Numbered from the stretch's first letter, positions 47,549 through 61,100 are shown. The stretch: DNA of 64,000 nt from Flectonema sp. DT1601 (GCA_964019425.1 OZ025837.1:367001-431000); one strand, 5' to 3'. Numbers and translations: made by a program. The notes: generated by a model not told the origin, from the letters alone.

Positions 47549-49806
47549 CTAGTTCTGCACTTTAAGGTGCTTCGCCCAGTTCCGGGTACGGCAGTGGTCG
47601 TTGCAGAAGTGGGAGGTACAGCAGTTGCAAGACTGGTTTTTTTTTTTTTTTTTTTTATTGTTTCATTCACTTTATCAAAGCTCTGGAGTGAAAAAAAGAA
47701 AGGGGGGAAAAAACATACCACTAAGTGGGCACTCCAACCACGTTCACCGCAGGTGTTGCAGATTGTAGTTTGGGGTTGGGCTTGATTAGGTCTTTGAGGT
47801 CGTTGGTTGTAGTTCTTTTGGTGTCGATTTCCCTGATTTCTGTAAGTGTTGTTCGGACCACTACCTTCTTCATTTCCATTGCGGTGTCCTCCTTGACGAG
47901 AGTCGTCGTTGTTGTTGTTGTTATTGTTGTTATTGTTATTGTTATTGTTATTATTATTATTGGCTCGACCCTTTCCTTTACCTTGAGAGTCGAAGTCGGA
48001 CACACTGCTACCTCCACCACTATTGCCTCCATTACCACCACCACCACCTCCGTTATTATTTTTGTATGGTCGATCGTGGTGGTTACTATGGCTTACCGGA
48101 CGAATACCAAAGTCACCGTTGTTGTTGTTGTTGTTATTATTGTGATGGTGGTGGTGGTTGTGATGGTGACCTCTATTAGACCTTGATCCACCACCTCCAA
48201 ATGACGCTCCTTTACCAGAATCAATATCACGAGAACTCTTTACTATCTTTTTACGTAAAGCTTCATACCAAAGACGTGGTAGTGGAATCGCGTGAAGAAG
48301 TGGTTTCTGATATCCACAATCTGTACATTGAGAGTCAGCTTCCGGAGGATTTGTACTACAACAGGATAAACAAGGCCACTTTGATTCGCTTGAGAGAGAA
48401 ACAGAAATTATTCTGTCGCAGATTTCTCTGTTGTCAAGATTTGATATAGACAGCATCGCTCCTCTCATTGAACAAACATCAATGCGACAGGATTCAGGAG
48501 TGACAGAAACATTCACTACGACGGTGTATTCACGGAATGCTGTGAACAGCGTATCTGAGAGCGCTTTAATATTTTCTTCGGTGCTGAGATCCCAAGGAGA
48601 TCCAGTAGAAGAAACCTCAACCACGCATGGAGTTCGAACTTTGTGGACTCGGATTCTGTGATTGCCAAGTCGTCTTCCATTCTCAGATTCAATCGCTGCT
48701 TCCAAACTCGCAGGGTCATCAAAAACAACTTGCGCTTCGAGAGTAGGCTCCGATTCACATGATAGCAACCTCACAGTCTTTATCGATCCATACCTTGCAA
48801 ATGCTCTTTTAATTTGAGCATCTGTCACTGACACAGATAGATTTATAACCGTCAGGCAATTAAGACTCTGCTGAACTGGCTGAACAGTATTTTCTTTAAT
48901 AGTTTCAAGTTCCTTGTATTGCTGTGCTAATTTCCATCGTTTTGACGAAGCGTCATCGGTCGGAGCATCAGACTCAGATAATATAACTGCCCAGTCGGAA
49001 TCACTCAAATCCTTAGTCTGCTTACAACGATAAGCATTACATAAAGCATCTGATGCTCTGTTTGTATTGTGACAGAGTGAGCATCTCCAATACTTGGAAT
49101 CACCTGGTTTGACGGTTGTTGAAGGCGCTGCGCTGTACATGCTGGGAGTAACTTTTAATACTGATCCGTGAAAGATTTCACCTGTAGCACCAATGATTGC
49201 TGCTTCTGCAGGTCCTGTTGATTTGTATGTCACCATTCCAACATCTGGTGTGCCTTGAATACACCAGATTCTAAGTGGTTTTCCGAACTCTGAAAATCGT
49301 TCTCTTATTTGACTCAAAGTTACAGATGGTGCGATCCCGTGAATTGCTACTGTTATAGAGCTGCTTAGAGGATGAAATAACGAAGCGTGGAACGGATGTA
49401 AATTTCCAAAAAAATACATTTCTTGTTGATTTTTCATCGCTGGATGTGTTTTTGGTATGTCCTTACCACCACCTTGTTGTCCAAAATGAGGATCATCTAT
49501 GTTTGCATGTTGTCGGGAATGGTGGTTGCCATCTCGTCTGTTGAGTTGGTGGTGTCTGTCTTGAGGGAAGTATCCTCCTCCTCCACCTGGACGATCTCTA
49601 CCAGAATGTTGTTGTTGATGTGAGTGATGTCCTCCATAATTATTATGATTAGCGTATCCATGATTATTATACACGTGGTATCTCTTATTCCTTCCTCCTC
49701 TTTGAATATGGTTGTTATTATTATTGTTGCCGTGGTTACCCATGTGGCCACTGTTGTTGTTGTTGTTGCTGTTGGTGTTGTTGGTGGTAGTGGTGTTAGT
49801 ATCCAT
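47549..49806 (-). CDS. RNA-binding protein: two RRMs, RanBP2-type fingers, Asn/Gly-rich region, spliced C-terminal MYND finger
   Basis: Two exons, 49806-47719 and 47632-47549, joined in phase 0 across an 86-nt intron, give 723 aa. N-terminus: Asn/His/Gly-rich low complexity (1-140). RRM-like fold 1 is at about 148-225 (TVAIHGIAPSVT, VGMVTYKS). A RanBP2-type zinc finger is at about 240-265 (YWRCSLCHNTNRASDALCN, RCKQ). RRM-like fold 2 is at about 318-395 (CLTVINLSVSVTDAQIKRAF, QVVFDDPASLEAAI). A second finger is near 480 (WPCLSCCSTNPPEADSQC, DCGY). Then come long Gly/Asn/His runs. The spliced end reads CNTCGERGWSAHLV plus SCNCCTSHFCNDHCRTRNW, with AKHL following, a MYND-like Cys/His pattern. 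Without splicing the Cys pattern is lost. It probably acts in RNA metabolism. Confidence 0.82.
47633..47718 (-). other. Intron in the RRM/MYND gene
   Basis: The donor GTATGT follows the TTA GTG codons and the acceptor is ACCAG before TCT TGC. It contains a pyrimidine run near the donor and 20 A residues near the acceptor. Removing it restores eight Cys/His ligands. Confidence 0.75.
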
Positions 49807-49828
49807 TATAAGATATGTCTCTCCCCCG

Positions 49829-49869
<41 letters not shown>

Positions 49870-50963
49870 TTTGTCGCTGCTGTTCGTTTGTATTATTTCC
49901 CCCTAGGTGTTAAGAATCATATCGCATGCAGTTCCTGAAGAAATGGCTGGGTTGAAACTTTTGACAAACGCAAGAGGAAAAAAAAATAATAATAACAACA
50001 ACAACATTAGCAACATTGATACGGTAATAACACGTGGTGTTTTGTTTGTCTGATGAAAGGGGGGGGATAAATAATTTGATTAGGTTTACACGAAAATATA
50101 AATCTCTGCATTGTATCAAAGCAAAATAATGAAATTAATACAGGTTAACACTCTCATACATGTTTCTTTTTCCGTGTTGTCATTTTCGAAAATTTCCTGA
50201 AATGAAAAAAAAAAAATTTTTTTTTAAAATATCTGATTGACTAAACCATCCCACTCACAAAACAGAACAACAGTAAATTACAATTTAATTACACAATCCG
50301 TGATCAGTAAAACATTTAAATAATGATGTTATTATTATTATTTATTTATTTATTTCTTTTTTGTTCACGAAAAAAAAATCTGCAAAACCAGTTCATACCA
50401 TATAAGAACTATAAAAAAAAAATAAAAAAATAATAAATATAAACGAAACAACAAAAAAAAAAAAAGAAAATGACGACGAACAAGGACACCACTAATTTAC
50501 AAACTAGTCGATTGTCACTTTTTTTTTTTTTTCCATCGTAGGGAACGTTAGCAATCACCCTCTTAATGCTTAACAACGAGGGTGTCTACTGTCCACGTTA
50601 ATGTATTTTATTTTACTCTATTTTGGCTTCTTTTTAGGGAAATTTTACATTCAGTGGAAATCAGTAAGTGCTGATGCCGGATGGCAGCCATCAGCCAAGA
50701 ATACCGAATGGACACCTAAAGGGTCCGTAGACCGCCGATGTGTTAATTTTCCCTTCGAAGCCTCCTTCCTATCGTAAAATAAAACGACGGTTTTAGATGC
50801 AAAATCAGATACAGATTTTCACCAGTTAATTTATTTATTTTTTTTTTAAACTTTTTTTTTTTTTTTTTTTTTCCCCAACCGTCCAAGCAACACAACAAAG
50901 TGAAGCGGAATTAGTCAGAAAAAAAAAAAAAAAGAATAAAATAAAAAAAACTACTTCTACAAC

Positions 50964-50995
<32 letters not shown>

Positions 50996-51830
50996 TTTTA
51001 TGCTGTTTGATTTTGTACGTAAAATACAAATATATTGGTTAAACAACAAAAGACGGAAAAAAAAAGGGGGAAAAGAAAAAAAAAAAAAAAAAATGACTGG
51101 TTGGGAAATCATCTCCGGCAAAACCTTCGGAGCGGACTAAATCAAAAGAAGACAAGTACACCGGTATTAGGTGAAGGAGAGTATCTTCGCATATCCTGTA
51201 CGATTATAAAACCAATCCCGCAGTACATATGTTTTAAAACTCTGTTAAAGCCCACATACACTCTGTTTCTTCATAGCAACAACTGAACAACTGTCATTCT
51301 TTTTTTTTTTTTTTTTTTTTTTTTATATCCCAAGCCAATAAAAAAAGTAAATCGGCTCTTTTTTTTTTTTTTTAATCAAACAGGTCAACTGTTGTAGCTA
51401 TATTCTGCTCCTCTCAACCAAATCGAGACTCACGCAAAAAAAAGAAAAAAGGAAAAAGGAAAATAACAAAAAAACCAGACCAAACGTATCTTCACAAGTA
51501 TATTTAAATTTCCATCTTTTAACTACACAGAAAAACAGTTCTATAACACTCGTTGAATGCTTTTTTTTTTGTTCGTATCACGAAAACCCCGTGAACCAAC
51601 ATAAACTGATATGTGCTGTCCCCCCCAAACATTCTTTTTTCGTTCTTACAATACTTTTATTAAATACAAAAAAAAAAAAAAAAACATCAAGCCCCCCAAA
51701 AAAAAAACACGGTGCTTAAATACAGCTTTTCGCTGATGGGTTGCAATGCCGTAGAAATCAGAGGCTTCAGTTTTTTTTTTTTTTTTTTTTTTTTTGCAAT
51801 TCGTACTATCAGGAAAATATGTCACCAGTC
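49807..51830. other. Intergenic region with motifs and a possible structured RNA
   Basis: Directly upstream of the RRM gene is a run of about 32 A on the coding strand. The ATTGTATCAAAGC-containing motif lies at 50045-50145. A GC-richer folded island is at 50556-50757. A GTTTGATTTTGTACGTAAAA motif is at about 51004. There are many poly-A/T tracts and no protein gene. Confidence 0.5.
50556..50757. ncRNA. Candidate structured RNA
   Basis: Perfect hairpin CACCCTC/GAGGGTG (50556-50562 with 50578-50584). Then a closing stem GGGAAATTTT/AATTTTCCC (50637-50646 with 50745-50753, one mismatch) encloses hairpins GCTGATG/CATCAGC (50670 with 50689) and GGAC/GTCC (50710 with 50723). It is GC-rich relative to its surroundings. 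Strand and family are unknown. Confidence 0.35.
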
Positions 51831-52892
51831 TTAAGGTTCAAAAGCTGATTTCAAGCTGTAAGGTTTGCTTGCCGATAGCTGTGGAATCTGATTAAAACCC
51901 ATATTGTACATGGTAACACTAATAGTGCTTAGCAAGTGGTAAAGTGATACAGGACCTTTCGCAAACTCAAGTGTGTGCAGTAATGCTGTTGTAAGAATAC
52001 CACCAGCTCCTTGAGCATGTCGACACTTCATTTCAACAAAGGCGGCACCCACATCTTTGACGTCGGCGGATTTTTGCGCATCTTCGCAACCACTGAGAAG
52101 AACCGCATCACACTCGATGTTCATGGTGTCGCTGAATTGGTCACCCACTAATTGCTGTTTTTTTTTTCTATTTTTATCTGCAATAGCATAGTATGGAAGA
52201 TCCAGTACAGTCCCGCTATGACAACAATCGAATACTGCAAAGAGAAAGTTTCCGGCAGGAATCTCACAAACGAAAACTTCGTTTAACATATCGTCAGTTA
52301 TCATGCCGTGTTCTTCACCGTCTTGTGGGATAAGAAAGTCAATAGGGCAGATTGTTTCATCAAGTCCATCAGACTCATCACCACTCTTATCATGTACCTG
52401 AGAGCCGTGTCCAGAGAAGTGTAGCCACAGTTTATATCCCGTTCTGTCATGAACTTTTCCAAGTAAATGATAGAGCCCATTAAGTATATTAGTTTTCGTT
52501 GGTAGGTAGTTAGGATTTGGTTGATCATCTGTTAAGCAGATAGCATAGTATCCCAGATGTGATAAGAATTGTCCGACTCTCCTTACGTCGTTTACACATC
52601 CGTCCAGTTCGAATCTCGTACCGGTATAATTTATTCCAATTAGTAAGGCATATTTAGTCCTGTCGTATGATACAATTGTCGGGAGGGGTACAGCTCTGGG
52701 TACGAAATGTTGCAGCTTATCATTGTTATGTCGCATGCTCGGTCGTTTTCCTCCAAAAGCAAAATATAAAGCTGCTGCCCCACCAGCAACACCAAGACCT
52801 GCTCCAGCTAAAGCGATTTCTTCAGGAGCGTCAAAGCAGTCTGCACAGCAATCGGCATCACAGTCCGCCAACATACTAAAGGCGTCACCCAT
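51831..52892 (-). CDS. Type I metacaspase
   Basis: 353 aa. A Cys/Asp-rich N-terminus (CDADCCADCFDA) is followed by a hydrophobic Gly/Ala segment (about 26-47) that may anchor or associate with membrane. The caspase-like domain starts at YALLIGINYTGT (81-92) with NDVRRVGQFL. The catalytic His162 is in HFSGHGSQ and the catalytic Cys224 in FDCCHSG. Asp-rich loops (DESDGLDETICPID) are typical of Ca-dependent metacaspases, which cut after Arg/Lys. There is no p20/p10 linker expansion, so type I rather than type II. The C-terminal motif NQIPQLSASKPYSL is conserved in the family. The start ATG lies in a sequence duplicated upstream at 53166. Confidence 0.92.
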   Translation of the reverse strand: MGDAFSMLADCDADCCADCFDAPEEIALAGAGLGVAGGAAALYFAFGGKRPSMRHNNDKLQHFVPRAVPLPTIVSYDRTKYALLIGINYTGTRFELDGCVNDVRRVGQFLSHLGYYAICLTDDQPNPNYLPTKTNILNGLYHLLGKVHDRTGYKLWLHFSGHGSQVHDKSGDESDGLDETICPIDFLIPQDGEEHGMITDDMLNEVFVCEIPAGNFLFAVFDCCHSGTVLDLPYYAIADKNRKKKQQLVGDQFSDTMNIECDAVLLSGCEDAQKSADVKDVGAAFVEMKCRHAQGAGGILTTALLHTLEFAKGPVSLYHLLSTISVTMYNMGFNQIPQLSASKPYSLKSAFEP

Positions 52893-53280
52893 TTGACTGG
52901 TTTGGGTGATCTGTTTGAGATAATTTAGTTAACGATAATAATAACCAACAACAACAACGTAAACTTTTTATCACTTGGATAAGTATGAACAATTCAAGGC
53001 AAATAAAAATATGATTGAGCCTTTGATCTTGTTCGGTAATTCCTGAGGGGTGAAGTATAATGGGGGTTAAAGAAATCACTTGCATAGAGCTTGGCGCTGC
53101 TAGTCGGAAATCAGAAAAACCCTTTACGAACACACACAAAACGTTTTTGCTTTTTCGCAGTCGCCATTTGACTGGTTTGGGTGATCTGTTTGAGATAATT
53201 TAGTTAACGATAATAACCAACAACAACAATGTAAACCTTATATCACTTGGATAAGTATGAACAATTCAAGGCAAATAAAA
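52887..53280. repeat. Tandem duplication of the metacaspase 5' flank
   Basis: About 115 bp (TTTGACTGGTTTGGGTGATC to CAATTCAAGGCAAATAAAA) occurs at 52892-53007 and 53166-53280. Both copies include an ATG in the same context. The upstream ATG opens only an 18-codon frame (MATAKKQKRFVCVRKGFF). Confidence 0.8.
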
Positions 53281-55176
53281 AATAAAAAGAAAAGGGGGGA
53301 AAAAAAGAAAAGGAAACGTCCTTTAAAAGGGAATGGGAGATTTGAGTGTGGGGGAGAGGTTTGGAGAAAAAAAATACAAGGGAAGGAATAGTTATCTTAA
53401 AAAAACTGCCTGCAAAAAAAAATGAATGAAACGAAATGAAAAAAATAACTCTAACGGATGTTTTTTTTTTTTTTTTTTTTTTTTTTAAGTTGGGGAATAG
53501 CAGGACAGATGTGGGAAAATGATTCAGAGTTTTTACGCTAAAAATTTAATCTACGTGCGTGTGTGTGTGTTTGTTGTGTTTTCTAGTATTATTCTACGGG
53601 AAAAAAAAGGGGGAACAAAAAAAAAAAAAAAAAAAAAAACGAGAATGCTTGCGTTTGTTTATAAAATAAATAAAAAAAAGTCAAACCATTGCATTTCAAC
53701 TAAATGACGCATATCACCAGTTTGAAAAAACAACAGCAAGAGAGAGTAAGAGTTAGAGAGAAGAAGAAAAAAAAAAAAAAAAAAAAAAAAAAATGAAAAC
53801 ATGAAAACATGAATTCAGCAGATACCTACAATCTATTCTTCGCAAAAAAGGAGATCTACATAAACTACACAGAGGGAAAAAAAAGAAATACAAAGAAAAA
53901 AAAAGAAAAAAAAAAAAGCTTTAAAAAGCTTATATTTGTTCTTAGTAGTCGGTATTTGTGAGGCTCTGCATCTAACCAAGCAGCTTTCAACTCAAGTATG
54001 TAATTGTATTTAACATTTGTTTGATGTTTTGAGCTACGAGATTGATCCAAAAAAAAAGAGTACCTGAGTTCAATGAGACTTGTACACTATGAGCGTGTTC
54101 ATCTCAAAATAAGAAAATGTCGGTTTCAAAAAAAAAAAAAAAAGAAGAAGAAAAATCGAGTCGGTGGGGAATCGAGAGCAGGGACAGATATAAACTGAAA
54201 TTCTAATTAGGGGAATTTACGAGAACAGATTACTAAGGAGGTTCTGTTAATTTTTTTTTTTTTTTTTTTTTTGAAAAGTTTTGTTGCTTTCCAATTCCTA
54301 AAACCAGCCGCTGACAGCAAAGAGCATTATCGGCTTTTGTTTTTTTTTTTGATGTATTTCTTGTCAATTTTAAAAGCAACCAGCGAGAGTACATACATTT
54401 AGAAGATTTTTTTATTTTTTTATTTTTTTTTCTTGCAAAAAAAAAAAAAAAAAAAAAAAAAAACTGACTGCAAAAATGAAAACCCGTGAGGTGAGAATAA
54501 GAAGAAGAAGAAAGGAAGTGATTGGGGAAGAAAAAAAAATACAACTGTAGCCTATACGGCTTACAATGAGGTTAAAATTGACAGAAATCCCTTCGACATT
54601 CTGAGGCTTCTCAGCATGAAGTTGAGTACTGTTAATATGTTAATTCTTTTTTTTTTTTTGGGAAAAAAAATAACTCTAGAAAAAAAAGAAAACAAAAAGC
54701 TTCTACACAAAATGGGGGAAAAGTTTTTTTTTTTTTTTTTCCCTTTTTTAAAAAATAACCGGAGTATGTATGACAAAAAACTATGAAAAAGAAAAAAAAA
54801 ACTGATAAAATTATTCTCCCCATGAAAAAAAAATCAGCGATACCAATAAAATTTGAGAAAAGCCCTTTTTTTTTAATCGATAGGCAATGTTTAGTAACGT
54901 CGAAAAGGGGGAGAAGAAAAAAAAAAAGCTTTAAAAAATACCAAAACAGAAGCTATAAAAAGAACTTATCAATACTGTTGTTGCCTCAAAGTCACGTTGC
55001 CGCCCCCAACCGTTTGAAAAAGATTTTGATCTCAGATTTCCTTAAGAGGACCTGAGAATTTTAAAAACGCGATTTTGATGAGACTTTTACCTGACATATA
55101 TTATTATTATTATTTTTTTTTTTAAATAAATGCACCAAAAAAAAAACTTACAAAAAACTTTACAGTTTTTTTGCAA
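53281..55176. other. AT-rich intergenic region, no gene seen
   Basis: Dominated by poly-A/T tracts (several over 25 bases). Small frames here are Lys- or Phe-rich by composition. I see no repeat family, tRNA or conserved protein. Confidence 0.5.
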
Positions 55177-58100
55177 CTACACCCATCCAGTTGTTTTACC
55201 CTCCGTTGCACCAACTGCTGGTCGAGAAGTTGTCGATGCTTGCAAAGGGTTCATTGTACTGGCAAGAGTTGGCGACACGGGTTGAAACCTCGAACTTCCA
55301 AAAGCACTCGCATATGGTGACGGTGCCGTAAACTCATTAACAACTTGTTTTTGATTTAACTGTCGATTCTGTGAATCAGGTGTTTGCAATGGCAATTCCT
55401 TTGGACGATGGTGATCCTCTTCAACAAAAGACGGCAGCTCTTTAATTGGTGGTACCGGCACTGCGTAGTCTTCCGCGACAGGTCCCTTTCCTGTAGTCTT
55501 TTCTGATCTCGTACAACAAACAATAAGACCTCCGATCAAACAAAGAACGAACACCCCAATCAACACTAAGATAATAATACCTGTGATTCTGGGAAGACCG
55601 ATTATATCATCGTCGCTGTCAGATGTTGGAATTGGTGTTGGTGTTGTCGGAGAAACGCAAACAGCATTCTCATTGATCCCAACTCCAGTCAACGGAGTCG
55701 CACACGTACAGCTAAAAATACCATTCGCAGCGCTGTCACTATCCGAGCAAGTTTGATTAACAGAACAAGTTGTGTTGGCAATACAATCAGTTGCGGCAGA
55801 GACTTGTGAAGTAACAGCGTAACCAGATGATCTAAAAAGACTTGAGCTACTCGTCATATCATTGTTAACAAGTGTTTCTAAATCATTCGACACTGTTGAA
55901 CTGCTGGACTCTACCCTGACATCAACATCAGTTTCTCCAGCCGTATCTGCAGCAGAGTACGCAACTGAAACCAAATGCGTTCCTTCTCTTGGTACTACAT
56001 TCTTAGTTGTTTCTAAGGTGTTTGGGGTCATTTTGATATTATCGTTGGCTTCCAAAGTCGACTTTGAATTTTCCAATTCAGTGAGCCACATGCTTCTCTC
56101 TTCAGACGTTCCACCAACCACATCAATCTCAGTCGTAATACTCGTAAAATTACCACCTTGAAGAATGTCAATTTCTCTCTCAGCAACTTCAGTTTGAACA
56201 ATCCAAGAAGTAATTTTAAAATTATTTCTCGACGACAGACTTGATCGAATTCCATCATTTACTGCTCCCACGATGGCTGCTAAGAAACCCTCTCGGTTTC
56301 CTGTTGAGGTCCCTCCCAGTTGCATTTTAAACTGATTCTTTCTAACAACATTTGAAGGCAGTGACAACACTGTCTGTAATGTTGTTAAGAAAGCTGCTTC
56401 AGTAGCGACTATATCTGTTAGTGACCTTTGAACTCGGAGTATCATTTTAGAAAAGTATCGAAGTCCAGTGGGTGGACTTGGTGTTGAACATGATGCCGCA
56501 CTCATCAAGGCTGTACCAGATGCTGGAGGTTTGCAATTACATTGCCAGTCGTTTGGTGTTTGTGGGTTTGGATCATTACATACTTGATTAGCCTTTAGAC
56601 ATGTGTCGTCATTTTGAATACATTCACCAGCTGATTTACAAACAGCTGCTCCCATCAGTTGAGTTCCTGTGAATGGACTCACACATTCACAAGACCAGTC
56701 ATTACTGGCAGTTGATGCATCTCGACAGCTCTGTCCAACTGATGTACAGACTTGTAGGTTTTGACCTCTGCATTCATCTGTGTGTTGGCAAGATGCGGGT
56801 TTTCCTCGAGCTACACCAGAACCGCTGCCCTCACATTCACAAACCCAATCATCAATTTGTGAATCAGATTGGTAAGAATCTGTACAACGTTGACCTGCTG
56901 CAGAACATATACTTCTGTACAGTTTGCATTCATCAATAGTACAGTCAGCGATTCTTCCTCTAGATGGTTCTCCTTGAGCTGGAGCCACGCATTGACATTC
57001 CCAGTCATTCGCAACATTGCTGTCAGGATCGACACAAACCTGTCCTACAGTGCTACATATTGAATTATAAACCGTGCACTCATCTCTGTACGTACAACTT
57101 GCTACTGCTGCTGTTGCTTCTCCAGTTGCATTACCTCCACAGAGACATTTCCAGTCACCGATACTCGATGTTGTTGGGTTAGGGTCTGTGCAAGTTTGAC
57201 CAGATTTCTGTTTTATTTTTTTTTAAAACTGAAGAAGGAACTCAACCAATCACTATAGAACCAAGTACTGAAATACATACTTTGCAAGTTGCCATATTTT
57301 GGACACACTCATCCAGTACACAAGTAGCTGCTGCTCCTCGGGCATCTCCAAGAGCGGGCGCTGGGCACATGCAAAACCAATTACCTGTTGTGGTTGTTTG
57401 TTTTGTTTGTTAAAGTTGATACTTAAATTAGAAATAATAAATAATAAACTCCTCATACCAGTAACAGTCCTGTCAGGATCAATACAAAGCTGATTAGCAG
57501 CAATACAAGTTGCGGCATTGTCTCGACATTCATCATTTGTTTGGTAGACGCAAACCGCTGGTTTACCAACTGCTGTTCCTGTTGCTGAGGCTGGGCAGTT
57601 GCAGGTCCAGTCACCGATTCTTCCAGGAAGAGGTTGAGGATCATTGCAAGTTTGACCAACTCTTTCACATGTTTGCCTGTTAGCAGCTGTGTCGCACTCG
57701 TTATTCAAACAGACTGCTACCTTTGCTCTCGCCTTTCCAGTTGCTCCAACACACTGACATTCCCAGTCGCCTGTACTTTGAGAATCAGTGTTTGGATCTG
57801 CGCAGACCTGTCCAACAGAACTACAGACTGTTCTATAAATGCTGCATTCATCTAGAGTACACTCTGCAACCTTAGCTGTTGCTCTACCAACTGCTGGTGT
57901 TATACATTTACATTCCCAGTCTCCTCTCATTCCTGTTCCAGTTGAGTCTTCACAGCTTTGACCAGCTGGAGAACAAACAGAAGAACGAGTGACACATTCA
58001 CCTTGTTCAACACATGTTGCGGGTTTACCCAGAGCAGTACCAGTAGCTGGAGCGACGCAGTCACATGTCCAGTCGTTTAGTGAAGATGGGTCAGTGTTTG

Positions 58101-61100
58101 GATCTCTACAGAGCTGTCCAACAGAACTACAATGAGAACCGATAATAAGACATTCATCAAGTACACATTGTGCTGCTGATGTTGTTGCACCAGATCCTAT
58201 TTGTGGTGATATGCAATCACATCTCCAATCACCTGCGTGTTCTGTATCAGGATCAGAGCACACTTGAGAGTTAGCAGTGCATACCTCTCCGTGAGTTAGA
58301 CATTCTCCGATCAATTCACATGTTGCTGGATTTCCAACAGCAGATCCACTTGATGAACCACCACAGTTACAAGTCCAATCATTCGTACTTTCGATAGTTT
58401 GATTTGGATCAATACAACGTTGACCTGCAGTAGCACATGTTTTCCAATTTACGAGACACTCATCGTAAACACAAGTTGCTGCACCAGCAACAGCACGACC
58501 GGTCATTGGTGGTACACAAATACACTCCCAGTTGTTATTTCCTGTGACGGTGTCTGGATCATGGCAAGACTGTCCTTTTGAAGTGCAAACACTGTTTTGA
58601 GTGTTACAAGCCCCAGAAAAGGTACATGTTGCAGCAGCAGCTGTAGCAGTTCCTGATCCGCTACTAAGACAACTACAGGTCCAGTCACCAAGACTTGAAG
58701 GAGACGTGTTTGGATCATCGCAGAGTTGTCCTACTTCTAAACAAACAGTGTTCTGGGTTAAACATTCATCAACAATACATGTGGCGGGTTTAGCAGTAGC
58801 TGATCCTGCTGCGGCAGACCCAGCGCATCTACACTTCCAATCACCAACTGATAGAGGGCTTGTGTTTGGATCAAAACAAACCTGTTGTGCTGTTGTGCAA
58901 ACTCTCCAATTACTTGAATCATCACATTCATCATAAATACAAGTAGTGACACCTGTTTTACGAGGTCCTACAGCTGGATCAATACATGAGCATTCCCAAG
59001 TATTTCCAGTCTCCACACAAGCCTGTCCTGCAGATGTACATATTTCACCATTCGCTGCACAGCCACCTGCATAGGCGCAAGTGGCCACAGATTTGATGGC
59101 AGAACCGCTTCCTGAGCCTGTGCATTGACAAGACCAGTCGTCGGTATTCAGAGGACTTGTTCGTTGATCAACACAACTCTGACCTGCGACAGAACAGATA
59201 CGACCGTGGAGGTTACATTCGTTTAGTGTGCATATTGCAGGTCCTGCAGTCTTTGATTCTCCAGTTGATGGTTGGACGCAAATACATTTCCAATCGTTTA
59301 ACGTTGTTGGGTTATCATCCACACAAGATTGACCTGATGCAGTACAAGTCATGGAATGGACAGCACATTCATCTGTGAAGGTACAGGTTGCTATTCCTGC
59401 TGTTGTAGATCCAGTTGATGAACCAGTGCAGGTACAGACCCAATCACCTTTTGAAGAAGGTGACGTGTTAGGGTCATGACAGATCTGTCCACTTCTTAAA
59501 CAGATGTTTCCATTCTCTTGACATTCATCAAAGAAACAGTTTGCTACTCTAGCAACTGAACTACCAGCACCTTGAGAACATGAACACTCCCAGTCATTTG
59601 TTGAGGTTGGTGATGTGTTTGGATCATTACATGTCTGACCTTCTTCAACACACACAGATCCGTGTAGTGTACATTCATCAAAGATACATGTGGCTGTTGT
59701 TCCACTTGCAGCACCAACCATAGGATGAACACATTTACATTCCCAATCACCATCTGTATCAGACGGATCATTACATGTTTGACCAGCAGCAATACAAGTA
59801 CTAGCACTGCGAGAACATTCTCCAGAGTAGGTACAACTGGCTACTGATGCTGTTGAGGAACCAGTAGCAGATCCAACACAGTTACAAGTCCAGTCATTTA
59901 GTGTTGTGATGCCTGTGTTTGAATCTCTACACAGTTGTCCAACAGACTGACATACATGAGAATGAACAGAACACTCATCAAGAATGCAGACTGCAGGTGT
60001 TCCGATACCGAAACCTGTTCTTGGTGATACACAGAGACATCTCCAGTCTCCAGTTTTTGTATGAGATGGATCCTCACAGTACTGTGATTCCTGACTACAA
60101 ACTTGTCCATTTTGAGTACACTCATCAAGTGTACAGGTCGCAACAGATGCGGTAGCGATACCAGTTGATGGAAGAACACATTCACAAATCCAATCATCAA
60201 GGTTTGATACTGACGGGTTACGATCAATACATATCTGACCTACAGCAGTACAGATATTACCCTTCACGGTACATTCATCATAAGTACATGTAGCAATAGC
60301 AGCTGTCGATTCACCAACTTGTGGTGAGATGCAGGCACACTTCCAGTCTCCAACTTCATTCGAAGGATCTGTACACGTTTGACCTGCAGCTCTACATATA
60401 ACAGATTTAGTCTGACACTCTCCTTCATAAACACATTCTGCAGTCTGTCCCTTTGCTGAACCCACAGCTGGAGATAGACACTCACACAGCCAGTCACCGG
60501 TTGACGTTGGACTTTGGTCTGGGTCGGTGCAAACTTGACCTGCAGCTCTGCAGATGTGATTTCTGAAAGTGCATTCGTCTAATTTACAAAAAGGAACAAC
60601 AGATGCGACACCTCTTCCAGTAGATGGAGGGATACAAACACATCCCCAATCACCTACAGCTGGTGATGGATCGATACAAGTCTGACCAGCATCAATACAG
60701 GTTTGAGCATTTTCAACACATTCTCCCGAATAGGTGCAGACAGCTGCGGCGGCTGTTCCCTTTTGTCCGACGGATGGCGGAACACAACCACAAGTCCAAT
60801 CACCGATAGAAGCCGGATTGGTATTCAGATCTTCACAGAACTGTCCCTGAGATGTACAAACATTTCCATTCGTACCACACTCATCAAGGGTACATGTTGC
60901 TGGTGACATTAAACTCGATGTTCCAACTTCTGGTGCAGTGCAGATGCATTCCCAATCACCACTTACGGAAGTGTCGGGATCTCTGCAGGTCTGTCCAACA
61001 GCAGTACACGTAATAGCATTTGCGACACATTCTCCGACAAATGAACAGGTTGCGACTCTGCCAACAGCAGTACCAACAAATTGTCCACTGCATTCACATC

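Noticed and set aside
47721-48186. Frames rich in Val/Ile or Thr opposite and within the Asn/His/Gly repeats
   Set aside because: Alternate-frame readings of trinucleotide repeats in the RRM/MYND gene.
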